From the NCBI GenBank assembly GCA_934182465.1, contig CAKPRG010000005.1, positions 91,555 to 155,554 of the forward strand: a stretch of 64,000 nucleotides of DNA. Direction: 5' to 3'. A model generated the notes under the pieces. It worked only from the letters and a program-made list of their open reading frames with translations, did not search any database and was not told the origin of the DNA. A program made the position numbers and the translations under genes. The DNA is from an uncultured Clostridia bacterium (lineage in GTDB: Bacteria; Bacillota; Clostridia; TANB77; CAG-508). Below, piece after piece: positions 34,457 to 42,534 of the stretch (its first letter is position 1; each line of letters opens with the position of its first letter).

Positions 34457-36256
34457 TCAGAGCTGAGAAAAAATAGCTTCTGAAGATTCTGCTTTGGTGT
34501 GAAAGGTTATTTCAGTATCACACACGCTTCTGGTAAGAGCAACCTGATGTGTTGCAAACAGGATAATTCTTTTTTTGTCTTCCTGGCAGTAGTCACAAAT
34601 AAACCTCAGAACTTTTGTTGCTGTTGCATCGTCTAAGCCACTTGTAACTTCATCGAAAGCGATTATCTGCTGGTCTTTCAAATGGTAAAGAACTTTTGTA
34701 ATCAAGAGCCTCTGTTGCTGACCTGTTGAGAATTCTTTAAAGGTTTTCTTGCTTAAATAATTCAGGACAAGACTATCTTTTTTGGATTCTTCAATATTAC
34801 TAGCATGCAACATAACTAAAATATCGTCAAATAAAGTCAGCTCTTTTAACAGATACAGAAGCTTTTCAAAGTCGCAATTCATTTCATCAGATACATCATC
34901 CAAAATTATTTCAGACAATACACTGTTACAGCCAAGTGTTGACCTTGCTTCGAGAATAACAGAATTAAGATAACCACTAGTATTCTTGAAAGAAACAGGA
35001 CTGTTTTCTAATTTAATTTTACCAGTCAACAGTTTCATTATTGTACTTTTACCACAACCAGTATGGCCATTTACCAGTACAATATTTCCTGTTGAAATTG
35101 AAAATCCATCAGAAACGGTCAGCTTAAATACATCACCATTTGAGGTGTAAGAAAAATTAAATGGTGAAATAGTTATACTATTAATATCACTATTTAATTC
35201 TTCTTCTCTTAACTTAATTTCCCTGTCATAGCAGTCAACGATGAGTTTGTATTCCTCAAAGTATACTTCCATGTCACTTGTTATATCCAGAATGTTTTCA
35301 AAATTTGACAAGATATTCTGAATTTTTCTGAGCAAAACATCATATACAGATGTTGTAGCTACTACATCCAAAATAACTGTTGCTGTTAATGGTTTACCTT
35401 TCAATTTTAAGAATGCAATTAACATCATGAATGTGAGAAGAACTAAACTCCTAAGTAAAAAGTTAATATTCATATCTAAGTTCAAGGATTTTTTTTCTTT
35501 AATATTGTTAGAAATACAATCTTTAAACTTGTTTGCATGGTAATTAAAATCCTTTTTCTCAATAGGAATCAAATTCCTTAAGTCATTTAAAAAATTCTCT
35601 TCATTTTTTCTGAGTTCTCGCATTTTTTTTCGGTACTTGTTTCTCTGGTTAATCCGAACTTTTAAAAGTACAACATACAATGTCGCACATATCAGAAGAA
35701 TTCCAAAGAATGTTAATGTTAATTTAATATCTTTTGATTCATTGAATTCGATTAACATTAAACTTACTGTCATTACAAACATTGTAGCAGTATCTACGAA
35801 CGCCGTTGGTATATTTTTGTAAAGATTGTGGACAAGTGATATATATTCTTTAATTCCAAAGATTAAATCACTCGTTGTAAGCAATTTCTCATCTTTATAT
35901 ACCTTATCTCTGGTAGCATCTACAATTTCAATAATACTACCATTGAGTAAGCTTTTATAAAGATTGTCAATGTCTGCGTTTTTTAAATCGTAGAAAGTTC
36001 CTTTTACAGAATTAAGCACATCTTTGGAAAAGTACAGTACTAAACACACTAAACATAAAAATGTGTTTTTTCCTGCCCAATACTGTGATCCTTTTAACGT
36101 AAAGCTAAATAAGTCAAATATAGCAGAACTTATTAAGTTAAAAGCGATTAAGCCGAATAAAGGCTTTTTTACTTCTGCTGGGATTTTAGTTGATTTGTGA
36201 TATGTTGCTAATTTGTACGTTTTCCGTACGATCTCTTTTTTGTTGTTTCTTGCCAT
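34457..36256 (-). CDS. ABC transporter, fused permease and ATPase, foreign composition (cassette 3)
   Basis: The 599-residue half-transporter of exporter layout has an N-terminal membrane domain (about 30-320, helices near 32-52, 63-80, 155-200 and 265-310). The C-terminal ATPase has Walker A GHTGCGKST, signature FSTGQQQRLLI, Walker B IIAFDEVTSG and H-loop LFATHQ. LSGGQ reads FSTGQ, and the membrane domain is divergent. The substrate is unknown; peptide or toxin export is possible. Codon use and GC differ from native genes and it is on the minus strand. SD GAGAGGAG and an extended -10 (TGTTATACT, minus strand) lie upstream. Confidence 0.82.
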   Translation of the reverse strand: MARNNKKEIVRKTYKLATYHKSTKIPAEVKKPLFGLIAFNLISSAIFDLFSFTLKGSQYWAGKNTFLCLVCLVLYFSKDVLNSVKGTFYDLKNADIDNLYKSLLNGSIIEIVDATRDKVYKDEKLLTTSDLIFGIKEYISLVHNLYKNIPTAFVDTATMFVMTVSLMLIEFNESKDIKLTLTFFGILLICATLYVVLLKVRINQRNKYRKKMRELRKNEENFLNDLRNLIPIEKKDFNYHANKFKDCISNNIKEKKSLNLDMNINFLLRSLVLLTFMMLIAFLKLKGKPLTATVILDVVATTSVYDVLLRKIQNILSNFENILDITSDMEVYFEEYKLIVDCYDREIKLREEELNSDINSITISPFNFSYTSNGDVFKLTVSDGFSISTGNIVLVNGHTGCGKSTIMKLLTGKIKLENSPVSFKNTSGYLNSVILEARSTLGCNSVLSEIILDDVSDEMNCDFEKLLYLLKELTLFDDILVMLHASNIEESKKDSLVLNYLSKKTFKEFSTGQQQRLLITKVLYHLKDQQIIAFDEVTSGLDDATATKVLRFICDYCQEDKKRIILFATHQVALTRSVCDTEITFHTKAESSEAIFSQL

Positions 36257-36395
36257 TGATTCTTTCTCCTCTCTAATTATTTATTTTTCAATGTGCTAAA
36301 CAAGATACTTTCCTAAGAGTGTTAGTATAACAACTTCTATAAATGAAAAATACTTGTAATTTAATTTTAACATGATATGTAGAAGTTTACAATTC

Positions 36396-36424
36396 TTGAA
36401 AATTTATGTAAATCATGATATAAT
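36396..36424 (+). promoter_or_regulatory. Orphan plus-strand promoter
   Basis: TTGAAA (36396-36401), a 17-base spacer and TATAAT (36419-36424). No plus-strand gene follows; a terminator-like hairpin ends about 60 bases after the expected start. Confidence 0.6.
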
Positions 36425-36430
36425 AAGTAT

Positions 36431-36490
36431 GTTGATACAAAACAAAAAGTGTGGCTATGTAAGTAATTACAAAGTCACACTTTTCTTTTG
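36431..36490 (+). ncRNA. Candidate short RNA
   Basis: The stretch between the orphan promoter and the AAAGTGTG/CACACTTT hairpin with TTTTCTTTT would yield a transcript of about 60 bases with no ORF. The hairpin also ends minus-strand transcription of cassette 4, so the plus-strand transcript may be incidental. Confidence 0.3.
36444..36488 (-). terminator. Terminator of cassette 4, possibly bidirectional
   Basis: AAAAGTGTG and CACACTTTT form the stem, with T-rich flanks on both strands. Confidence 0.65.
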
Positions 36491-36585
36491 GGCAATTGCC
36501 AAAGAACAAATGCACGTATAAATAGATTTGAAAAATTATGAAAATCAAATATTAATGCATTTTTGTTCTCTAAATAGATTAAGAA

Positions 36586-37212
36586 TCATTTTTGCTTTTT
36601 GCTATATCTATGATGTCTTTTTTGATGATCCTTGATCTCTGGTAAAAAAATCTTTGTGGAGCATTTGCTCCGTCTCGGATTTAAGTTTACTTCTGAAAGT
36701 AACAAGAGTTCTAACCAACCAGGATGCCCATGAAGTTTTAAACGAATTGAGTCCTTACCGGATTCGTTTGAAAAAATGTTGCAAATCTCATAATGTTTGA
36801 AAAAACCGACTTCGTCAAGTTCTTCGTGAAAATTTAACTTTTGCATATCAATTGTAGAATATAACTCATACTTTCCCCAGATGAGGATTATTCCACAATA
36901 TGTAACGAAGATATTAGTTTCATTTAGATTTGCAAACAGGTTGATTAAAGAATCATTCATTACTGCAACGGCATGGTTGTAACAGTCACGGTAATAGAGT
37001 TCTGTTCTAGGACCATTTTCAGATGTACGAACAGTACGATGAATAGAACGTACCAGACTATTGATAGGAGAATCATCACTAAACTTGAAAATATATTCTT
37101 CATATACAGTTATAGTTCTGATTTCTTGTGTCCCAATAGCTAAGGTTACTTTCTTTGATTTTTTCCGGTGTACTTTTTCAAAAAGTACTTCTTTTTCAGA
37201 TTTTTTTCCCAT
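36586..37212 (-). CDS. Unknown protein of foreign composition, cassette 4
   Basis: The 208-residue product is not recognised. It is basic at both ends (MGKKSEKEVLFEKVHRKKSK; HQKRHHRYSKKQK), with a beta-rich middle (TVYEEYIFKFSDDSP, NIFVTYCGIILIWGKYELY) and no signal peptide. The ATG at 37212 is preferred to one at 37278 because GGGAGA lies upstream and the longer form would start inside the promoter. It is on the minus strand, with its own promoter and terminator. Codon use differs from neighbours (CGT, CTG, CGG present). Confidence 0.72.
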   Translation of the reverse strand: MGKKSEKEVLFEKVHRKKSKKVTLAIGTQEIRTITVYEEYIFKFSDDSPINSLVRSIHRTVRTSENGPRTELYYRDCYNHAVAVMNDSLINLFANLNETNIFVTYCGIILIWGKYELYSTIDMQKLNFHEELDEVGFFKHYEICNIFSNESGKDSIRLKLHGHPGWLELLLLSEVNLNPRRSKCSTKIFLPEIKDHQKRHHRYSKKQK

Positions 37213-37249
37213 TGGGTAAAATCTCCCTTCTAATTTTTTGTAGGAATTG

Positions 37250-37278
37250 ATTATAGCACGATTTACATAAAAAGTCAA
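37250..37278 (-). promoter_or_regulatory. Promoter of cassette 4 (minus strand)
   Basis: On the minus strand TTGACT (37278-37273), a 17-base spacer ending TGC, and TATAAT (37255-37250). It is nearly a twin of the cassette 2 promoter. Its -35 is nine bases from the -35 of the divergent ileS promoter. Confidence 0.85.
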
Positions 37279-37287
37279 AAATGAGTG

Positions 37288-37317
37288 TTGACAAATAAAG
37301 GTAAACGGTGGTATTAT
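37288..37317 (+). promoter_or_regulatory. ileS T-box promoter
   Basis: TTGACA (37288-37293), an 18-base spacer and TATTAT (37312-37317), back to back with the minus-strand promoter of cassette 4. Confidence 0.75.
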
Positions 37318-37339
37318 AATTATATTAAAATAAAGATTA

Positions 37340-37603
37340 AAATGAAAAGCAAAGACAAGGACAAGATAAATAATTAAGCTTTTAGAGAGCTAATAGATTT
37401 GGTGAAATATTAGTAAGTCAATTTTTATTTATTATCACCTTAGAGCTAATTGTTTGAAAGATTATAAAAATTTATTAAAACAATTCGCATAGCCATGCGT
37501 TAAAAGGAAAATGAGATATTGAATAATATTTATTATTCAATAAAATAGGTGGTACCACGGAAATAGAGCTATTTCGTCCTAGTTGGATGAGATAGTTTTT
37601 TTG
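37340..37603 (+). ncRNA. T-box riboswitch controlling ileS
   Basis: The conserved T-box AGGTGGTACCACGG is at 37547-37560. It is followed by a terminator whose stem CTATTTCGTCC/GGATGAGATAG ends in TTTTTTT (37569-37603). Stem I begins near AGAGAGC (about 37384) with GGTGA (37401-37405) opposite TCACC (37435-37439). An ATC triplet at 37434-37436 is a plausible Ile specifier. Uncharged tRNA-Ile would promote antitermination. The specifier assignment is tentative; the downstream gene makes Ile near certain. Confidence 0.92.
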
Positions 37604-37669
37604 TATTTGCACAGAATTTTTTCAAAATTTAAAAATGTTTATAATAATTTTATATAAAGGAGAATGGAT

Positions 37670-40456
37670 ATGAGTGAAGAAAAACAAGAAAAAGTTGATT
37701 ATGGTGCAACTTTAAATTTACCAAAGACAGATTTTCCAATGAGAGCAAATTTGCCAGAGAATGAACCAAAAATTCAAGAAAGCATTTTTGAAAATGATTT
37801 ATATGAAAAAATGCTAAAGAAAAATGAAGGAAAAGAACCATTTGTTTTACATGATGGACCTCCTTATGCAAATGGAGAAATCCATATTGGACATGCTTTA
37901 AACAAAGTTTTAAAAGATACAATTGTAAGATATAAAAACTTACAAGGATACTACACACCATATATTCCTGGATATGATACACATGGTATGCCAACAGAGA
38001 AAAAAGCAATAGAAAAATTAGGTTTAAATCGTGATGAAATACCAGTAAATGTTTTCAGAGATACTTGTAAGAAATTTACGGAAGACTACAAAGATAAACA
38101 AACAGAAGGATTTAAAAGATTAGGTGTATTAGGTGATTGGAAACATCCATATATAACATATCAACCACAAATGGAAGCAAAGCAAATTGGCGTTTTTGCT
38201 GGTATGTACAAAAAAGGATATATATATAAAGGTTTAAAACCAGTTTATTGGTGTACTGATTGCGAAACAGCTTTAGCAGAAGCTGAAATCGAATACAAAG
38301 ATGTAAGTGCAATTACAGCATTTGTAAAATTTCCAGTAAAAGATAGCAAAGGATTATTTGATGAAAAAGATTCTTATGTTGTAATTTGGACAACAACACC
38401 ATGGACTTTACCAGGTAATACTGGAATTGCAGTAGGTTCAGAATTTACTTATGCTGTTGTTGAAGCAAATAATGAAAAATTAATATTTGCAAAAGAATTA
38501 GTAGATACAGTAATGCAAAAAGCTGGAATCGAAGATTATAAAATTGTTAAAGAAATAAAAGGTGAAGATTTAGAAGGTGTTATATGCCGTCATCCATTCT
38601 TAGATAGAGATTCAAAAGTAGTAACAGGTAGCGAAGATACAGTAGATGTAGAACTTGGCACTGGTTCTGGTTGTGTACACTGTGCACCAAGTTATGGTAA
38701 AGAAGACTATTTATTAGGTTTGAAAAAAGGTTTAGATATTATAGTTACAGTTGATAGCAAAGGTGTTCAAAGAGGTGAAGGTGCAGGTCAATTTAAAGAT
38801 ATGTACTATGCTAAATCAAACAAAGAAATAGTAAAATGGTTAGATGAAAATAATTTATTATTAGCTAAAGAAGATGTAATGCACTCTTATCCACATTGTT
38901 GGAGATGTAAACATCCAGTAATTTTCAGAGCAACAAGTCAATGGTTTGCATCTGTTGATGGATTTAGAAAAGAAACATTAGAAGCAATAAAAACAGTAAA
39001 ATGGATTCCATCTTGGGGTGAAGAAAGAATTTCAAAAATGGTAGAAGACAGAAATGATTGGTGTATTTCTCGTCAAAGAACATGGGGAGTTCCAATTCCA
39101 GTATTTTATTGTAAAGACTGTGAAAAAGAATACGTTACAGATGAAAGCTTAGAAAAAATTCAAAATATCTTTAGAGAAAAAGGATCTAATGCTTGGTTTG
39201 ATTTAACAGAAAAAGAATTAATGCCAGAAAATGCAAAATGTCCAAATTGTGGATGTACAGAATTCAAAAAAGAAAAAGATATTATGGATGTATGGTTTGA
39301 TTCTGGTTCTACACATGAATCTGTTTTAGCAGAAAGAGGACTTCCACCAGCAGATTTATATTTAGAAGGTAGTGACCAATATAGAGGTTGGTTCCAATCA
39401 TCTTTATTAACATCTGTTGCTAATTTTGGAAAAGCACCATACAAACAAGTATTAACACATGGATATACTGTTGATGAACAAGGAAGAAAGATGTCTAAAT
39501 CAATTGGAAATGTTGTAGCACCACAAGAAATTATAAAAGAATCAGGTGCTGATGTTTTAAGATTATGGGTGTTATCTTCAGATTATCAATCAGATGTTAG
39601 TGTTTCTAAAAACATTATAAAACAAGTAACAGAAGTTTATAGAAAAATAAGAAATACAGCTCGTTATATTTTAGGAAATATATCAGATTTTGATGTAGAA
39701 AAACCAGTAGAATATAGCAAATTACAAGAAATAGATAAATGGGCATTAGCTAAATTAAATAAATTAATAGCAAAATGTATAGAAGCATACGAAACTTATG
39801 CTTTCCATGATGCATATCAAGCAATCAACCAATTCTGTGTTGTTGATATGAGTGCATTCTATCTAGATATTATAAAAGATAGATTATATACATCAAAACC
39901 AGATGCAGTAGAAAGAAGAGCAGCACAAACAACTATGTATGAAATTCTTTCAAGTTTAGTTAGAATTTTAGCACCAATGACATGCTATACAGCAGAAGAA
40001 ATTTGGAAATATATGCCTCATAAAAAAGATGAAAATACAGAAAGTGTTATGTTAGACTACTATCCTAAAGTAAAACCAGAATATGATAATGATGAATTAT
40101 TAGCAAAATGGGATAAATTAATTTCTGTAAAAAATGAAGTTGCTAAAAAGCTAGAAGTAGCAAGAGCTAACAAAGAAATTGGATTAGCATTAGCTGCTAA
40201 AGTTACAATTTTTGCTGAAGGAAATGAATATGAATTCTTAAAAGGAAAAGAAGAATTATTAAAAGAAATATGCATTGTTTCAGAAGTTGTATTAAATGAA
40301 AACAGAAGAAATGAAGATACAGAAGTAGCAATTGGTGTAAAAGTTGAACCAGCAGAGGGCCAAAAATGTGAAAGATGCTGGATGTACTCTAAAACAGTTG
40401 GATTAGATAAATTACACCCAACAATTTGCAAGAGATGTAGCGATAATTTAAAATAA
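37670..40456 (+). CDS. ileS: Isoleucine-tRNA ligase
   Basis: Charges tRNA-Ile. The product has 928 residues. The HIGH signature lies in PPYANGEIHIGHALNK, with an editing domain, the WFDSGSTHESVLAER segment, KMSKS in GRKMSKSIGN, and a C-terminal zinc finger (CERCW and ICKRC). The ATG at 37670 is chosen because AAAGGAG (37656-37662) is seven bases away; the ATG at 37664 abuts the SD. It is regulated by the upstream T-box. Confidence 0.97.
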   Translation: MSEEKQEKVDYGATLNLPKTDFPMRANLPENEPKIQESIFENDLYEKMLKKNEGKEPFVLHDGPPYANGEIHIGHALNKVLKDTIVRYKNLQGYYTPYIPGYDTHGMPTEKKAIEKLGLNRDEIPVNVFRDTCKKFTEDYKDKQTEGFKRLGVLGDWKHPYITYQPQMEAKQIGVFAGMYKKGYIYKGLKPVYWCTDCETALAEAEIEYKDVSAITAFVKFPVKDSKGLFDEKDSYVVIWTTTPWTLPGNTGIAVGSEFTYAVVEANNEKLIFAKELVDTVMQKAGIEDYKIVKEIKGEDLEGVICRHPFLDRDSKVVTGSEDTVDVELGTGSGCVHCAPSYGKEDYLLGLKKGLDIIVTVDSKGVQRGEGAGQFKDMYYAKSNKEIVKWLDENNLLLAKEDVMHSYPHCWRCKHPVIFRATSQWFASVDGFRKETLEAIKTVKWIPSWGEERISKMVEDRNDWCISRQRTWGVPIPVFYCKDCEKEYVTDESLEKIQNIFREKGSNAWFDLTEKELMPENAKCPNCGCTEFKKEKDIMDVWFDSGSTHESVLAERGLPPADLYLEGSDQYRGWFQSSLLTSVANFGKAPYKQVLTHGYTVDEQGRKMSKSIGNVVAPQEIIKESGADVLRLWVLSSDYQSDVSVSKNIIKQVTEVYRKIRNTARYILGNISDFDVEKPVEYSKLQEIDKWALAKLNKLIAKCIEAYETYAFHDAYQAINQFCVVDMSAFYLDIIKDRLYTSKPDAVERRAAQTTMYEILSSLVRILAPMTCYTAEEIWKYMPHKKDENTESVMLDYYPKVKPEYDNDELLAKWDKLISVKNEVAKKLEVARANKEIGLALAAKVTIFAEGNEYEFLKGKEELLKEICIVSEVVLNENRRNEDTEVAIGVKVEPAEGQKCERCWMYSKTVGLDKLHPTICKRCSDNLK

Positions 40457-40492
40457 GTTTTATATAGTTTGAAAATTATATAAAGTAAAAGG

Positions 40493-40528
40493 AGCTGTTT
40501 GTAATATTTATTATGAACAGCTTTTTCT
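40493..40528 (+). terminator. ileS terminator
   Basis: AGCTGTT (40493-40499) pairs with AACAGCT (40516-40522), then TTTT. Confidence 0.75.
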
Positions 40529-40545
40529 TATATAAATGTATCGGC

Positions 40546-40584
40546 TCAACTTTGCACACAAGTTTTTTTATTTGCACATCTTTA
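40546..40584 (+). repeat. Dispersed palindromic element, copy 3 (partial)
   Basis: CGGCTCAACTTTGCACACAA then GTTTTTTT shares TTGCACACAAGTTTTTTT exactly with the copy at 11659. It includes AACTT/AAGTT around a 7-base loop. Confidence 0.45.
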
Positions 40585-40631
40585 TTTTACTATGCAAGCA
40601 CTTTGAACTTCTGATTAAATAACTAAGAGTG

Positions 40632-40660
40632 TTGTATTTTAAAATCTAATGTGCTATAAT
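40632..40660 (+). promoter_or_regulatory. Promoter of the UDPGP-family gene
   Basis: TTGTAT (40632-40637), a 17-base spacer ending TGC, and TATAAT (40655-40660). Confidence 0.7.
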
Positions 40661-40708
40661 TCAAATGTCAATATGTAAAAAAGGAGTAGCTTTATAGCAA
40701 TTATAGTT

Positions 40709-41959
40709 ATGAGTAACGAAATAGAAAAAGCAGAAAAAATTTTAAAAGAATACAATCAAGAAAAAGTATTAAAAATATTAGAAAATGCTAGCAATGAAAA
40801 TAAAGAAAAATTAGCAAAATCAATATTAAATGTAGATTTGCAATATGCAACAGATGTATTTGAAAATGTAAATAAAAAAATAGAAATACAATCAAAGTCA
40901 ATCCAACCACTAAGTGCAACTGTGTTGGAAAATACAAGTGAAACAGAAAAAGATAAATATAAAAAATTAGGTGAAGATATAATTAAAAATAATCAATATG
41001 CAGTAGTAACTTTAGCAGGTGGACAGGGTACAAGATTAGGACATAGTGGACCAAAAGGAACATATAAAATAAATACTATAAAAGGTGAAAAGTATTTGTT
41101 TGAAATTTTTTGCGAAACAATGCAAAAAGCAAATAAACAATACAATGTTGTAATTCCTTGGTATATAATGACAAGCGAAGAAAATGATGCTGATACAAAG
41201 CAATTTTTTAAAGAGCATAATTATTTTGGATATAATCCAGAAAAAGTTAAATTTTTCAAACAATCAAAAATGCCTTTAATGAGTCCAAATGGTGATTTAC
41301 TAGTTGATGAAAATTATCAAATAAAACAAGCAGCAGATGGTCATGGTGGTGTTTTCCGTTCTTTAAAAAATGGAAAAATAATTGAAAATTTAGAAAAAAA
41401 CAATATAAAATGGATATTTACATGTGCTGTTGATAATGTACTTGTAAATATGGTTGATCCATATTTAATTGGAGTTGCAATTTCAAAAAATTGTAAATTA
41501 GCAACAAAAACTTTAATAAAAAATAGTCCAAAAGAAAAAATTGGAGTTATGTGCAAACAAAATAATAAAGTAAAAGTTATAGAATATACAGAAATATCAG
41601 ATGAAATGGCAAATCAAAAAGATAAAAATGGAGAACTTGTATATGGTGAAGCACATGTTATGTTTAATTTATTTTCAATTGATGCAATAAAAAGTTTAGC
41701 AGAGCAAAAATTACCATATCATAAAGCATTTAAAAAATATAATTATTTAAATGAAAATGGAAATCTAGTTCAAGCAACAGAGCCAAATAGTTACAAATTT
41801 GAAAGTTTTATATTTGATGCTTTTGAAAAATTTGATAATATTGCAATGCTTAGAGGAAAAAGAGAAAATAACTTTGCACCAATAAAAAATGCAACTGGAA
41901 TTGATAGTCCAGAAACAGCAATAAATTTGTATAATCAATATTGGAAAAATAATTTCTAA
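40709..41959 (+). CDS. UDPGP-family UTP-sugar-phosphate uridylyltransferase
   Basis: A 416-residue eukaryotic-type UDP-sugar pyrophosphorylase that makes UDP-GlcNAc, UDP-GalNAc or UDP-Glc from UTP and sugar 1-phosphate. Motif LAGGQGTRLGHSGPKGTY is the UAP-type nucleotide-binding loop, with MSPNGDLLVDENYQIKQAADGHGGVF and FTCAVDNVLVNMVDP downstream. It is not related in sequence to the GalU or GlmU enzymes usual in bacteria. SD-to-start spacing is unusual: AAGGAG at 40681-40686 is 22 bases from the ATG, with a small GCT/AGC hairpin between. Confidence 0.9.
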   Translation: MSNEIEKAEKILKEYNQEKVLKILENASNENKEKLAKSILNVDLQYATDVFENVNKKIEIQSKSIQPLSATVLENTSETEKDKYKKLGEDIIKNNQYAVVTLAGGQGTRLGHSGPKGTYKINTIKGEKYLFEIFCETMQKANKQYNVVIPWYIMTSEENDADTKQFFKEHNYFGYNPEKVKFFKQSKMPLMSPNGDLLVDENYQIKQAADGHGGVFRSLKNGKIIENLEKNNIKWIFTCAVDNVLVNMVDPYLIGVAISKNCKLATKTLIKNSPKEKIGVMCKQNNKVKVIEYTEISDEMANQKDKNGELVYGEAHVMFNLFSIDAIKSLAEQKLPYHKAFKKYNYLNENGNLVQATEPNSYKFESFIFDAFEKFDNIAMLRGKRENNFAPIKNATGIDSPETAINLYNQYWKNNF

Positions 41960-42129
41960 TTTTTTATATATAAATAACAAATTGGAAAATAATTAAGTGA
42001 TGTAAATATAGATAATTTTTTATAATATTTATAGTACAAAGATGCTTTAGTTATTTATAAAGCAAAATATAAAAAATACAAATTTTAATTAATAACATAA
42101 ATTATTTTAAACAAAATGAATAATAGCAC

Positions 42130-42158
42130 TTGATTTTTAAAAAATCTTATGGTAAACT
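42130..42158 (+). promoter_or_regulatory. secG promoter
   Basis: TTGATT (42130-42135), a 17-base spacer and TAAACT (42153-42158). Confidence 0.65.
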
Positions 42159-42195
42159 GTAAGAGTTAAAAGCGGAAAAATGGAGGTTTTAAACA

Positions 42196-42444
42196 ATGGA
42201 AATAGTAAAATATATATTAATAGCAGTATATTTAGTTGTTTGCTTAGCTTTAGTTGTCTTAGTTATGAAACAATCAAAAGAAGATAGTGGAGCTTCAGGA
42301 ACAATAGTAGGTGCCTCTGCAAATAATTTCTACGAAAAAAATAAAGGTAGAACTAAAGAAGGAAAAATGAAAAGAGCTACAATTATTTTAATGGTTTTAT
42401 TTATTGTAATTACATTAGCATTAGGAATTATTTATATGGTATAG
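42196..42444 (+). CDS. secG: Preprotein translocase subunit SecG
   Basis: The 82-residue SecG with two membrane helices (about 4-22 and 61-80) and the family loop MKQSKEDSGASGTIVGA. It assists SecYEG-dependent export. It is followed by a terminator and rnr, the usual Bacillota order secG-rnr, though smpB and ssrA do not follow here. Confidence 0.95.
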   Translation: MEIVKYILIAVYLVVCLALVVLVMKQSKEDSGASGTIVGASANNFYEKNKGRTKEGKMKRATIILMVLFIVITLALGIIYMV

Positions 42445-42465
42445 AATTTAAAATGTATACTAAGG

Positions 42466-42491
42466 GGCAGTTTTTTTAAACTGCCTTTTTT
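42466..42491 (+). terminator. secG terminator
   Basis: GGCAGTTT (42466-42473) pairs with AAACTGCC (42478-42485), then TTTTTT. Confidence 0.85.
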
Positions 42492-42534
42492 GTATATAAA
42501 ATATATTTTTAATTTTTAGTATGAAAGGGAAAAA

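Larger units (their letters stand above)
36257..36585. other. Gene-free spacer between cassettes 3 and 4
   Basis: It holds the minus-strand leader of the ABC gene and an inverted repeat AACTTCTA/TAGAAGTT (36332-36384 region). It also holds a plus-strand promoter (36396-36424), a bidirectional hairpin (36444-36488), and a second compound hairpin near 36504-36575 (AGAACAAATGCA with TGCATTTTTGTTCT). I see no ORF. Confidence 0.6.
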
